Assembly: GCA_002917075.1 (NCBI GenBank)
Contig: NTMA01000121.1
Coordinates: 47,628-111,627 of the forward strand
Origin: Hawksworthiomyces lignivorus
Taxonomy: Eukaryota > Ascomycota > Sordariomycetes > Ophiostomatales > Ophiostomataceae
DNA: 64,000 nucleotides
Direction of reading: 5' to 3'
The notes beneath the pieces were generated by a model. It saw nothing but the letters and a program-made list of their open reading frames with translations. It was not told the origin of the DNA and searched no databases. Below, in pieces: positions 46,963 through 57,096 of this stretch. A program made the position numbers and the translations under genes. The stretch's first letter is position 1. Each line of letters opens with the position of its first letter.

Positions 46963-48946
46963 AGCCCTCACATTACCATTTTTTGTCTGTACAAACATAA
47001 GAAAACAACCTAGAAAGAGCATTCGAAAGTTTTGCATAGATTTATTCCGCACATTCTTTACACTGCTGCTTCTAGGTGGGGGCAGGTTTTGCCTTTGTTC
47101 AATTCCCCTTCCTTCTTTTCGAGGGGCTGAAAAAAGCAAACTCAGCATTTGATGGAGCGTTCGCCGTTTTGTCCGTTTTCTTTGACTCTACCATCACACA
47201 CATACACACACACACTCACGCACACATACCTTTTCTCTGTCTTGTTTGTTATTGTTTTGCATGCATAGTGGTCTCGGTTCAGCACCACCGACAACGGACA
47301 AACACTGGGACAAATTGGGAGGTCAGGCTATTTTTTAAAGGGCTTATTTTCTTTGTTATTATCTTGTTGGGAGGTATTTGGATGACGGGCGGTGGGAGTG
47401 GTGGTGTTTGACTCTTATTACTTGTCACAGCTGATCTTTTGTTGATATCTAATAACCGTCTCACTGCTTCCGTGGAAGAAGATGCCTGCGGGATGATCGG
47501 CACAAGAGGAAAGGGTTTGAGAGGCTTCCATTCACCGCAGGTACATATTGCTTTTATTCGTTTTTCGGTGGTGGGCTTCTCGCCTTCTTCCTCTTCAACA
47601 GGGGTGGTGTCGTAGGGCTACGAGAGAAGAGCAGCTTCGTGGGTGTCGTATTGGAAGGAAAGGAGGGAAAGAAGGGAAACCAAACACCCCAATTTCCTCG
47701 TCCTATTTTGTAGCACGTAGTTGCTGCATTAGAAGAGGAAGGGAAGAGTTGGGTTTCTTTTCTTTCCATAGTACTTCTTTGCCTTCGTGTACTACTATAC
47801 ATAGTTACCAAAACTACCATAACAATATTTTCTTGTTTTAGTTCTTCGACCTTCTGATCTTCACTTTCTCGCGTGACTTGGACTGGACAAAGGTGATAGC
47901 GGAAAAGGTGCTGGGGACTGCAAACCGAAAATGAAACCGGTACGATAACGCACTGCGAAAAAAAGACCGGGCTGGTAGCTACAACAGCGAGTCTGTATAA
48001 AACCTCACCCTGGAACCTGCTACAAGTAAAGTAAGTAGAGTATCTGCAACAAGCCTGACGCGAGAATTTAGTTACAAACTTCAGGTGCGCCTTCTTGTGT
48101 CCTGGGTTTCCTAAGGCACGAATGCAGGACAAGGGGAAATGAAGGTGTGGGACTGGAGCGTTGTAACGGAGGAGGTGTGTCGCCGTGTGAGTCACAGGTT
48201 TCCTTTTGTTGCAGCGTGTTATAATTTATCTCTTGCATCGCAAGCGTCAAAGAACGACCAAGACGACACAAGAGGCAGAGAGAAGCGATAACCACACGGG
48301 TAAATCGTGAAATTCTTCACGAGCAGCTGCCTGGACAAGTTGTAAGACGGGGTGAAGACTCCATGCGGTGTTGTGAATAGTCTCCCGGACGCAGCCCTGC
48401 CTTCCCCTGTTTGGAGCAAAAATAATGAATCATAATGAGCATAGTCGTGCTCATTTTCTTGTGTGTAGCTCCTCTCTGGGTGTGCAGATGGATGTGCGCG
48501 TGAACTTGTGGAGATGTACATCCGTACGGCGTAACTGCTCTTTGCAGGAGAGAAGCTCGCTTCTCACTATGCTGCCTGGTGATCCTAGTAGATGAGGTTA
48601 CCTTTGACGATAGTCCCGTTGTCCTTTGCACGAAGGACATTCACCTGCTTGCCCCCAACGAAGTGCATCGCTCGCCGGCTCAAAGGGGGAAGATCACGAC
48701 AAATACGAACCGAGAACTTCTTGGGAAATCGCCCCCCCCCCACACTGCTTTATCGGGAGGAAAAATAAAATAGAAGCAAAAGTAAACTGAAAGGGGTATC
48801 ATGCAGTTCCATGCTTGTGTAAAGACCGCAGCACCTGGTATGTCTCTTCCAGGTGTCCCTTCCCTGACACCCTCATTCTTCAGCTGAAGCCATTGGCTAG
48901 GGCGCGCGGCCCGTATCCCCCGCTCCTCTCGCCTTCTCCCTTTGCC
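46963..48946. other. Convergent intergenic region
   Basis: 3' flanks of the cyclin (+) and F-box (-) genes. A CA repeat lies at 47195-47229. A 213-codon minus-strand open frame near 47554-48195 starts at GTG, not ATG, and resembles nothing known. No gene supported. Confidence 0.5.
47195..47229. repeat. CA microsatellite
   Basis: Imperfect (CA)n with T and G interruptions in the 3' flank of the cyclin gene. Confidence 0.8.
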
Positions 48947-50840
48947 CTATGAAAGACTGTACCATGATTCCAGCGTTGGCCTGGGCTGCGTGGCCGGCGG
49001 CGGGCCTCCCGTGCGCCTGCTCTCTGTGGGCGCCCGCAGCTCGAATGTGATTCCTCCTCCGCGGATGCCGTCCTCCTCGCGGACGGCGAGCCCGCAGGCG
49101 CCCGCGATGCGGCGGATGTAGACAAAGGCGCGGGACTGCGCGAACAGGCGGTCGTGGCGGGCCCGGTCGGCGGCGAGGTTGCAGGCGTCGATCAGGATGG
49201 GCTCGGGCCACTGGCGCTGGAACACGCCGAGGCTGTTGAACAGGCCGACCATGGCGGTGACGAGCAGGTCGGCACCGTAGTCGACGTGAAGCTGCGCGTC
49301 GTTGTCGTCCCGGGCAGCCTCTGCCCCTCGCGCCGCGGCGCCGTTCTCCTGCTGCTGCTGCTGCTGCTGCGACAGACGAGGCTGCGCCGGCGGCGGGTCC
49401 TCCCAAGCGTCCTCCTTGCCGCCCCGAGTGGTGCAGCTCTGCACGTCTTCGTCCTCCAGCTTGACCTGCAGCAGATGGCGGAAGCCTTCCAGCGTCACCT
49501 CCCAGCTGTCGACGGCCTGCAGGCGGGCGCCGCCCTTGACGAGCCAGAACAGGCCGTCGACCGTCTCGCGCAGGCGCGCGTGCTGGCGGCGGCGCACGTC
49601 GTCGCCGCTGGTGCTATTTCTGCTTCTTCTGCCGCCGCCGCCGCCGCTCGTGTACGGCCCGCCCGCCAGCAGCAGCCGCTCCGGGATGCGCGTGCGCGGG
49701 TGCACGTCGGTGTGGGTGATGCGCTTTGCGCCGCTGCCAAAGATGGCCATCTGGCGGTCCAGGTGGCGCTGCAGGCGCCGTAGCACCTGCAGCGCCTGCG
49801 CGGCCTCGTTCGACAGGCCCCCATGCGCCGGCGGCGGCGGCGGCGGCGAGGAGGCGGTAGCTGAGGGCGCGGCGGGGCCCACCTGGACGAAGTCGTCGTG
49901 CTCCGGCAGGCAGGCCGCCTGCACATACAGCAGCTCTTCCAGGGCAAAGCAGGCGCGGACGGCGCCGGCGCCGGCGCCGGCGCCGCGGCTGGCAGCTGCC
50001 TCCTTCGTGCTGTGCGCCACGGCCATGCTACCGCCGCTACTGCTGCCGGTGGCGGACTGGTGCACCTGCTGCAGCCGGGCGACCTGGGCGGGGTCCATAG
50101 CCAGGCGCCGCGCGGCGTCCGCCAGCGGCTCGTCCGGGTCTTCAGCCAGCAGGTGGACGTAGACGCGGTCCTCCCGCAGCCGCCGCAGCCACAGCTGCTG
50201 GGCGTCCAAAAGGAGCGCGGTTGTGGCCCAGGGGCAGGCCAGCACTGAGGACTATTTTTTTGAGCGTGTCAGGAGACAAAACATATTCTTTCTTGGTAAG
50301 GTGCCTGACAAGGCAGATTCGACGAGCCTAGCTTACCTGAAACCGCGGGTCGGCCGGGCGTGGGTCCGCCGCGGTGGCGTCGCGCGGCCGCTGGCCGAAG
50401 AACTGGTCCCAGGTGGGCCCGAATGCAGCGGCGACCATCTCCATGCGCGTGCGGCGACTGGACAGCAGCCAGCCCATGCGCCGGCTGCAGCGCGCCAGGT
50501 TGACGTTCTCGGACAGCAGGTAGATGCGCTCGAGGATCTCGAGCGGGAACCGGCGGTCGAGCAAGACGGGCTCCGGCCGGCTGCCGCTCTGCCGTCCAGA
50601 CGCAGAGGTGGCGTGCCTGGGGGACGGCGGCGACGACGCGGCCAGACGAGGGCTTGCGCGCGTGAGCAGCGAGGGAAGATGAGGAGGAGAGGAGACGGTG
50701 GAGGCAGGCGCAGAGGCGCGGAGTCTCTTCCGCGGTCCGTCCGACTCGAGCGATGACGCCGCTCCGTCCGAGATGTCGTCGGCTGCGCGCCGCTTCTTCT
50801 TCTTCATCTTCCCTCGCACTCGGATCGGTGTCAACCTCAT
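48947..50840 (-). CDS. F-box protein of unknown target
   Basis: Exons on the minus strand are 50840-50337 and 50251-48947, giving 602 residues. The 85-bp intron has a GTAAGC donor, a CTGAC branch point and a TAG acceptor that keeps phase 0. Residues 98-140 (FPLEILERIYLLSENVNLARCSRRMGW, then RTRMEMVAAAF) match an F-box as found in fungal SCF substrate receptors, which dock on Skp1. No WD40 or leucine-rich repeats follow. The rest is Ala/Arg-rich with low-complexity inserts: an Ala-Gly run encoded by GCCGGC hexamers near 49967-49992, a seven-Gln run and a Gly run. The start could instead be the ATG at 50807 (MKKKKRR), leaving a basic, nuclear-signal-like N-terminus. Very GC-rich. Divergent from MRS2. 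Confidence 0.72.
49967..49992. repeat. GCCGGC hexanucleotide repeat in the F-box gene
   Basis: About four units of GGCGCC/GCCGGC, encoding alternating Gly and Ala. Likely to vary in length between strains. Confidence 0.7.
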
Positions 50841-51584
50841 CGTAGGCGTATCATATCCATAGGGGGCTTCCAGATAAAGACTCCTCCCAAAATAAAATAT
50901 AAAAAAATAGTTTAAAAAAGTACAAACGAAAGAAGAGCAAAATCAAAAAGCTAGAACCCCCCGAGATGCGAGAATACTCTATCTTTGCCACTGTATCTCT
51001 CTCTCTGTCTTGTCTCCATCTCTCCCTATCGAGGTCGAAGTCAGCGCCCAGCAGAATTCTTTTATCAGAGGTCACAGAGCAATTCTTCAGTTATTGCCTA
51101 AAGCGGATTAGCTCTATGCTATTAAAAGTGGGAGAAAATCCTTTGCCAGCCGTCGCCGGCCGCAGCGCTGTAATTCGCCCATCCTGCAGGCGGAGACGCG
51201 GCGGAATTTAGAACAGAACAGCTGCTGCAAGAAAAATGCGATAAGAAAAAAACTATACAGCGACTTCTGATAGAACAGCAGCTCCCAGCGTTGCATCGCC
51301 AACCCAGCAGGACCAGAGACAGCAGTGTGCAAAGAGAAAAAAAGAGAAGAGAGACGAAGTATGGCTCGTGCATGAAGGACAAAGCGAACATACGCAGACG
51401 ATCCGCAGAGCACAACGAGAGAGGCTTTAAAGGACGGAGACAGATCGAGGATTGAATAGGGAGACATATCGCGACACTGCGACGGCAACTACGGCTGCGA
51501 CTTCAGACTGACCGTGGGCGGTGCGGCTACCTGCAGAGACGCTGCCAGTTTCTCACCGCTTGCAGCCAGCACTGCTCGCCAGGC
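50841..51584. promoter_or_regulatory. Divergent promoter region of the F-box gene and MRS2
   Basis: 744 bp between two divergent start codons. Its composition is closer to average than the flanking GC-rich genes. Purine- and pyrimidine-rich strands occur on either side, as expected for two leaders. No clear TATA box. Confidence 0.45.
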
Positions 51585-53546
51585 ATGCTGTCGCCACCAC
51601 TGCGGCTGCAGCCGGTGCCGTCGGCGGGCCTGCTGCGGTTTCTGCGGCACCAGTCGCAGCGGCTGTTTGCCATCGACGGCGGCAGCGGATATACGGGCAA
51701 TCCGGTGGCGTACGGCTACGGGCGGGCTGACGGCGGAGCACATGGACGCCGGACGCGACGACTGGCGCCGACCGTGCCGGCTAGCAGCGAAGGAAAGACG
51801 AGCACGGACACGAATACGAATATGGGTTCGGTGACGGACTGCTGCGCCCGGGAAGCTGCTGCCCTCCGCGCGGCTGTCCTCGACCTCGACCTACTGGTGC
51901 CCAAGTCGATGCGCGCCCGCTGGCGTGCAAAAACAGCATCGGCAGCAGCAGCAGCAGCAACAGCAGCAGCCGCTGGCGCCGCCAGGACCAGATACGCCGC
52001 GGTGCCGTTTTCGACATCGCGCGCGGCGAGCGCGCAGCTGTGGCGGCCGGCGGACAAGCGCCAGAAGCGGACGGGCGCGCTGCTGCTTCCGTCGACGTCT
52101 GCGTCGTCGTCCCAGGCGGCGTGGTACCACCGGTTCTGGGGCTGGGACTGGCACCGGGCGTGGCAGTGGGGCAACAGCGGGGACGGCACGGGGCGGGGCC
52201 CGCTGCAGCCGGGCGACCTGCCGGACAACGGGGCGGGGGCGGAGTTTGCGTCGGTCATGTTCAACGCGCGGCGGCTGCAGACGGCCAAGGCGGCGCTGGA
52301 GCCGCGGCTGCGGTGCACCGAGGTGGACGAGAACGGCGAGGTGATTCTGGTGGACGGCGAGTTCAAGAAGACGGAGCTGATCGCCAAGTACGGCTTGCTG
52401 CCGCGCGACCTGCGCAAGATCGACTCGTCGAACCTGCCGCACATCCTGGTGCGGCCGGCGGCCATCCTGCTGAACCTGCTGCACCTCAAGGTGCTGATCA
52501 AGGCGGACCGCGTGCTGCTGTTCGACGTCTACGGCTCGCAGACGTCGTACCCGCAGTCGGCCTTCATGTACGACCTGCAGGGCCGCCTGCAGCAGAAGCA
52601 GGCGCCCGGCGCCGCCGGCGGGCTGCCCTACGAGTTCCGCGCGCTCGAGGCCGTGCTGCTGTCGGTCACGTCGGAGCTCGAGGCCGACTTCGACACGGTG
52701 CGCGAGCCCGTCATCCGCATCCTCAGCGAGCTCGAGGCCGACATCACGCGCGACAAGCTGCGCGTGCTGCTGGTGCTCTCCAAAAAAGTCAGCACCTTTG
52801 AGCAGAAGGCCAAGCTCGTGCGCGACGCCATCGAGGAGCTGCTCGAGGCCGACGACGACCTCGCCGCCATGTACCTGACCGAGAAGAAGCACGACCTCTT
52901 CCGCGGCGAGGACGACCACACCGAGGTCGAGATGCTGCTCGAGTCCTACCACAAGATCTGCGACGAGGTCGCCCAGGAGGCCGGCAGCCTGGTGTCCAGC
53001 ATCCGCAACACCGAAGAGATGTGAGTAGCCGCCCCCCCCTCCCCCTCCCCCTTTTCCTACCCAAACAAAAAAGGGAGCTTTTCGCTGACTGCTGCCTGCT
53101 TCTGCAGCATCCGCGCCATCCTCGACGCCAACCGCAACGCGCTCATGCTGCTGGACCTCAAGTTCAGCATCGGCACGCTGGGCCTGGCCATGGGCACCTT
53201 CTTGGCCGGCCTCTACGGCATGAACCTCGAGAACTTTATCGAGGAGACCAACTGGGGCTTCGGCGGCGTCACCGCCATCTCCTTTACCTTCTCGCTGCTC
53301 GTCTGCTGGTACGGCCTCGTCAAGCTGCGCAAGATCCAGCGCGTCAAGATGCACGGCGGCGGCGGCAGCAGCGGCGGGCCCGCCGGCCTCGCCGCCGCCC
53401 CCAACTGGGCCGACGCCTTTGCCGCCCTGCCCCCGGGCTCCATGCCGGGCGGCGCTGCCAACGCCCCGCTGGACGCCCGCAGCCGCGAGCGCCTGCGCCG
53501 GCTCGGCATGGCGCGCGAGGCGCTGATGCGCAAGAAGTACTACTAG
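51585..53546 (+). CDS. MRS2: Mitochondrial inner-membrane magnesium channel Mrs2/Lpe10
   Basis: Exons 51585-53020 and 53108-53546 encode 624 residues. The intron (GTGAGT...CTGCAG) restores NTEEIIRAILDANRN. Mrs2 is a CorA-type pentameric channel bringing Mg2+ into the matrix. The N-terminus is Arg/Leu-rich and lacks acidic residues for about 30 positions (LLRFLRHQSQRLF), as in a mitochondrial presequence. The conserved region starts near 225 (EVDENGEV, LLPRDLRKIDSSNLPHILVR), followed by long helices (EADITRDKLRVLL, YHKICDEV). TM1 ends in YGMN (515-518), the signature GMN of CorA proteins; TM2 follows (ISFTFSLLVCWYGLV). The C-terminus is basic after a Gly/Ala-rich stretch. The first 200 residues contain an Ala run coded by GCA repeats and are poorly conserved. 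A paralogue (Mrs2 versus Lpe10) cannot be told apart. Confidence 0.93.
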
Positions 53547-54114
53547 GCAGATTTAGTCGGAGACAGTGCCGGCAGGTGAAGGAGGGGGGAGTGTCAGGCC
53601 ATCTGCACACTCCAGGAAGAAAGATATTAATACCGCTGCAGGGAAACAGCCTGCAGCTTTGTACATATGTAGACCACCGCAGCTATAGCAAGAAGCACTC
53701 CGTCACTCACCATCGAGACCAATCGATTAATTGTAAGGAAGACTATGTCTCGCGGGTCTCTCAGGCCCAGAATCGGTAATGTGAATGCTCTTCACCTCAG
53801 GTCGAACAACACGTGGAGGTTTATAACCAGGGTTGGTTAGTCGAACGACACAGTATTCACGATATTCTGCTGAGAGCTTCTGCATCGCCGTCTTCACTGG
53901 GCACGCTCTTCGATGGCAGTCTAGATATATCAATATTCCGAACTCTGAAACACTTATAAATACAGAAGCTAATCCTATACAACAACCGCCTGTACCCTTG
54001 TTCCTATAGAGAGAGTCCCAGGCCCTTTCCGCCCACAGCTGCCCAAATTCAAAACAGCGCCTCCTTCCTAGATCCGATCTTACACGGCACAATGACACCA
54101 CGTGCGCAGAAATC
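53547..54114. other. Convergent intergenic region
   Basis: 3' flanks of MRS2 and the secreted propeller gene, markedly AT-richer than both. No gene seen. Confidence 0.5.
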
Positions 54115-55239
54115 CTACAGGCCGGAGGTGTCGATGGCCATGACCTTTGCCGGCTCGATTACTGTTCCGTTGATTGGCGCGCCCTGGGCGCCGCCCGTCG
54201 TGACGAACAGCGTGGGCGTGGTGCGACCGGCGAGGCGGCCAAACACGGCGGCCGTGCACGTGGCGAGGGTGAGCTGGTCGACGGCGCCGGCGACGACGAC
54301 GGGCGCGGCGTACGTCGAGCCGGTGCGCTGGATGAAGAGCAGCACGTTGCCAGAGCTGCCGGTGAGGAAGATGCTGCCGTCGGACGGGCGCACGTCAAAG
54401 TCGTCCAGCCAGGGGACGCCGGGGATGCGCGCGATGGTCTCGACGGGGTTGCCCGTCACGGCAGCGGCGGCAGCGGGAAACCCGTCCGCGGTGATGGCGG
54501 TGCGGTACAGGGTGCGGGAGGCGGCGTTGGAAAAGTACAGGAAGCCGTCGCCGGGGATCTTCATGCCGTTGATGCCCAGCGCGTCGTCGGAGCTGTTGGC
54601 GCCGGGCACGGGCGCCATCTCGGGAAACTGGAACGCCTTGGTGTACTGGCCGGTGGCGGTGTCGAGGCGGAATGCCACGCCAAGCTGCGAGTCGCCCAGC
54701 AGCACCGCCGTCGTGTTGGGCACGGCGGCCGCGCCGTTGAGCCGCGGCGCGTCGGGCATGTCGGCGATCTTGCGGGCCACGACCGCCGGCGGGCTCTGCG
54801 GATTCTGCCGGCTCTGCGTGTCGAGCAGCGTCACCTCCCACACCTGGTCGGTTCCCTGCACGCCGTTGGCCGGGTTGCCGCTCTGGCTGATGTTCTCGGC
54901 GATGACGACAAAGGTGTCGGGCCGCGTCTCCACGATGCCATCCGTCGTGTTGGTGGGAAAGGCGAACACGGGCACGACGGTGGGCTGCGGCGACGTGGGG
55001 TTCTGCACGAGGAAGAGGTTGCCGGACGGCTCCGCGAGCGTGATGAGCAGGTCGCCGTTCCGGCGCACCGCAATGTTCTCGATCCAGGTGTCATTGGAGC
55101 CGAACTGGTAGACGAGGCGCGCTGCCAGCGGCAGTGCTGCGGCGCTCCTGCTGCGGCACGAGACCACGCCGGCGAGGAGGAGGATCCAGAGACCCAGGAG
55201 GAGCCTCCGGGGCCCTCTTTGGGATGATTTTAATGTCAT
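54115..55239 (-). CDS. Secreted six-bladed beta-propeller protein, hetero-Diels-Alderase-like
   Basis: Single exon, 374 residues. The basic start and hydrophobic stretch (LLLGLWILLLAGVVSC) form a signal peptide. The mature part reads VYQFGSNDTWIENIAVRRNGDLLIT, VFAFPTNTTDGIVE, FRLDTATGQYTKAF, GINGMKIPGDGFLYFSNAA and LDDFDVRPSDGSIFLTG. These are strands spaced as in SMP-30/gluconolactonase-like propellers, and the WIENIAVR...LLVT opening is that of fungal proteins such as EupF and AsR5, which catalyse hetero-Diels-Alder steps in meroterpenoid tropolone pathways. Several N-glycosylation sites are present. No polyketide synthase or other pathway gene lies within the window, so a biosynthetic role is not supported by context; many family members have no known function. 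Confidence 0.75.
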   Translation of the reverse strand: MTLKSSQRGPRRLLLGLWILLLAGVVSCRSRSAAALPLAARLVYQFGSNDTWIENIAVRRNGDLLITLAEPSGNLFLVQNPTSPQPTVVPVFAFPTNTTDGIVETRPDTFVVIAENISQSGNPANGVQGTDQVWEVTLLDTQSRQNPQSPPAVVARKIADMPDAPRLNGAAAVPNTTAVLLGDSQLGVAFRLDTATGQYTKAFQFPEMAPVPGANSSDDALGINGMKIPGDGFLYFSNAASRTLYRTAITADGFPAAAAAVTGNPVETIARIPGVPWLDDFDVRPSDGSIFLTGSSGNVLLFIQRTGSTYAAPVVVAGAVDQLTLATCTAAVFGRLAGRTTPTLFVTTGGAQGAPINGTVIEPAKVMAIDTSGL

Positions 55240-56317
55240 TTTGAACTGTTACTGGCATATTTTGAAGATGGCTAGTTTGTCGACCAGCCATTTTTGCTCG
55301 CCAAGCTATGGTGCTTTTATTCACTTTTGCGAAAGCCTCATAGGGGTGAGTTGTGTTTGATGTGCATCCCGTCTCGCCTTATGTGTATCAACCCCAGAGG
55401 TGCCGTCACCAATGTTAAGCCGGCACTTGAGATTAGGCGGGAAATGGAGAGAGAAAGGAGGCACATTACGAACGAAGTAAAAATAATAATGATAAAGAGC
55501 TGTAGAAATCTGCCTTTTCGGTAGCAAGCAAAATTCTAGATGTGAACGGCGTGGAGAGCACATGTCTACACAAAGACTGCGATCTGTGGAGATCAGGCTC
55601 CCATGTAATAGCAATCTCACCCAGCGTGAAATCATGTGAATTATTGCTAAATAGATTCAAACCTCTTCAGACCTGCGATCAAAGAGTGATTCGCCGCAGA
55701 TTTTCTCTTTTCGGGCTAGGAAGAATGCGCATGCAAAGACAGAGGGACCTACCAAGATTTAGCTGGCCGCCACTGACATCACCACTCCATAAATTTAGAG
55801 GCGCTGTCATCCAATGTCATCTCGTCATCTCAAAACAGCGAATATGTAGCCACTCAGGAATTGCAATCAGGATAATTTTACTATGAGAGCAAAGGCTACT
55901 CTCTTGACTTGGTCTCAGCCAGCCTTCTTTTCTTTCCATGTTTTTTTCTTTCTGGTACACTATGTACGTACTGCCCAAAGCTCTTGTTATTGGTGCTTGT
56001 TTACGCTCAGGAGAAGCCTGCCTCCGCATTCTTCCTTGACGTCATATATGATGTCTCATAGACAACCAAGCTTCAGATAACGGTGTGCAAAAGAGCTCTT
56101 GGGGGAAAAGGCATATAAAACCGTATTTTGCACAGAGAAGCCGTGGCACGGACAAATGAGCTCTCTGGCTCTTCATCTTCCATTCCCCAAGCAGCTTCAC
56201 GACGTTCACAACTGCCCATTAAGAAGGATAAAGACAAGCTCAAGTTCTGCTGTTGTTGAGCCGCTAAGACAATAATTAGTCTAAAAGAAAAGTCAAAACA
56301 ACAAACAACCGTCCAAA
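55240..56317. other. Divergent intergenic region
   Basis: 1.1 kb between the propeller gene (-) and the small membrane protein gene (+). Average to AT-rich, no recognisable coding sequence. Confidence 0.5.
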
Positions 56318-56668
56318 ATGGGCGCCGTCGTGTCTTGCGTAGGGTTCTCCCATCCAACTCGCTTCTATAGGGCAGGCCTGTTCTTCTAACCTCCTCTCAG
56401 ATCGAAGGCATCTGCCAGGCCATCGGCTCGGCTATCATGGCCGTGATAAATGCCATCGGCACGATCATCATGGCTATCGTGGATGGCGTCATTGCCGTCG
56501 TTGACATTGTATCTTCTCAACCCCCCCCTTTTTTTTTTCCTACTCAAGTTCTCTTTCGGTGTACGCATTTATTCACTAACAATCTGCCAGCTCATCGCTT
56601 GCATTACCTGCCAAATGTGCCGCGGCGGCGGGTGGCGGTACCGGAGGCGCCGCGTAAGTACAATTTGA
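56318..56668 (+). CDS. 68-residue fungal membrane protein (MGAVVSC family)
   Basis: Three exons, 56318-56338, 56401-56508 and 56591-56668. The first codes only seven residues (MGAVVSC). Exon 2 encodes an Ile/Ala/Met/Val-rich segment (GSAIMAVINAIGTIIMAIVD) able to span a membrane, and exon 3 a Cys-rich bit (LIACITCQMC) then a Gly/Arg tail (RGGGWRYRRRR). This order matches a family of tiny fungal proteins of unknown function that I recall as starting MGAVVSC and ending in a Cys/Gly/Arg tail. Gly2 with a nearby Cys suggests N-myristoylation or palmitoylation, an inference. Donors are GTAGGG and GTATCT, acceptors CAG. Too fragmented for ORF calling. Confidence 0.75.
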
Positions 56669-57096
56669 CAGGGAGAGAAAAGAAGGACGGATTAGACGAT
56701 GAATGATGGCGACGAGTTTGATCGCGCCGACAGAGCGTTGTATGATGGAGGTGTCTGGAAGGCCTGGTTGAAGAGGAGACGATTTACTGCATGTCCATTT
56801 TGACACTATAACTTTTCATTTCGAATTCATATATTTCTGTCGCTGTTTGCGATTTTGCTCCTTTCTAATATTTTACCTTCAACCCTCCTGAGAACGCCAA
56901 TAGCACATCAATCGATACCCAAATCTCCCTCCAGAGGCGACCGTGCTGCCTGCCCCAGCTGTAACGCAAATGTACAGTGCATTAGAAAAAAAAAAAAAAA
57001 CAAGCATTAAAATCATTGAACCTCGTGCTTTAAGCCCCTTCCCCTTCTTTTGACTCCTTGATAAAAAAATTTAGCGAGAGAGAGAATGCGCCCCGG
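56669..57096. other. Convergent intergenic region
   Basis: AT-rich spacer between the small membrane protein gene and RAD1, including an A run near 56986-57000. No gene seen. Confidence 0.5.

Noticed and set aside
47554..48195. Minus-strand 213-codon open frame
   Set aside because: Starts at GTG, no recognisable domain, lies in a convergent 3' region.
51891..53354. Minus-strand 487-codon open frame opposite MRS2
   Set aside because: Antisense shadow created by high GC at codon third positions; it crosses the MRS2 intron and has no family resemblance.
54092..55111. Plus-strand 339-codon open frame opposite the propeller gene
   Set aside because: Antisense shadow; the minus-strand frame has a signal peptide and propeller repeats.
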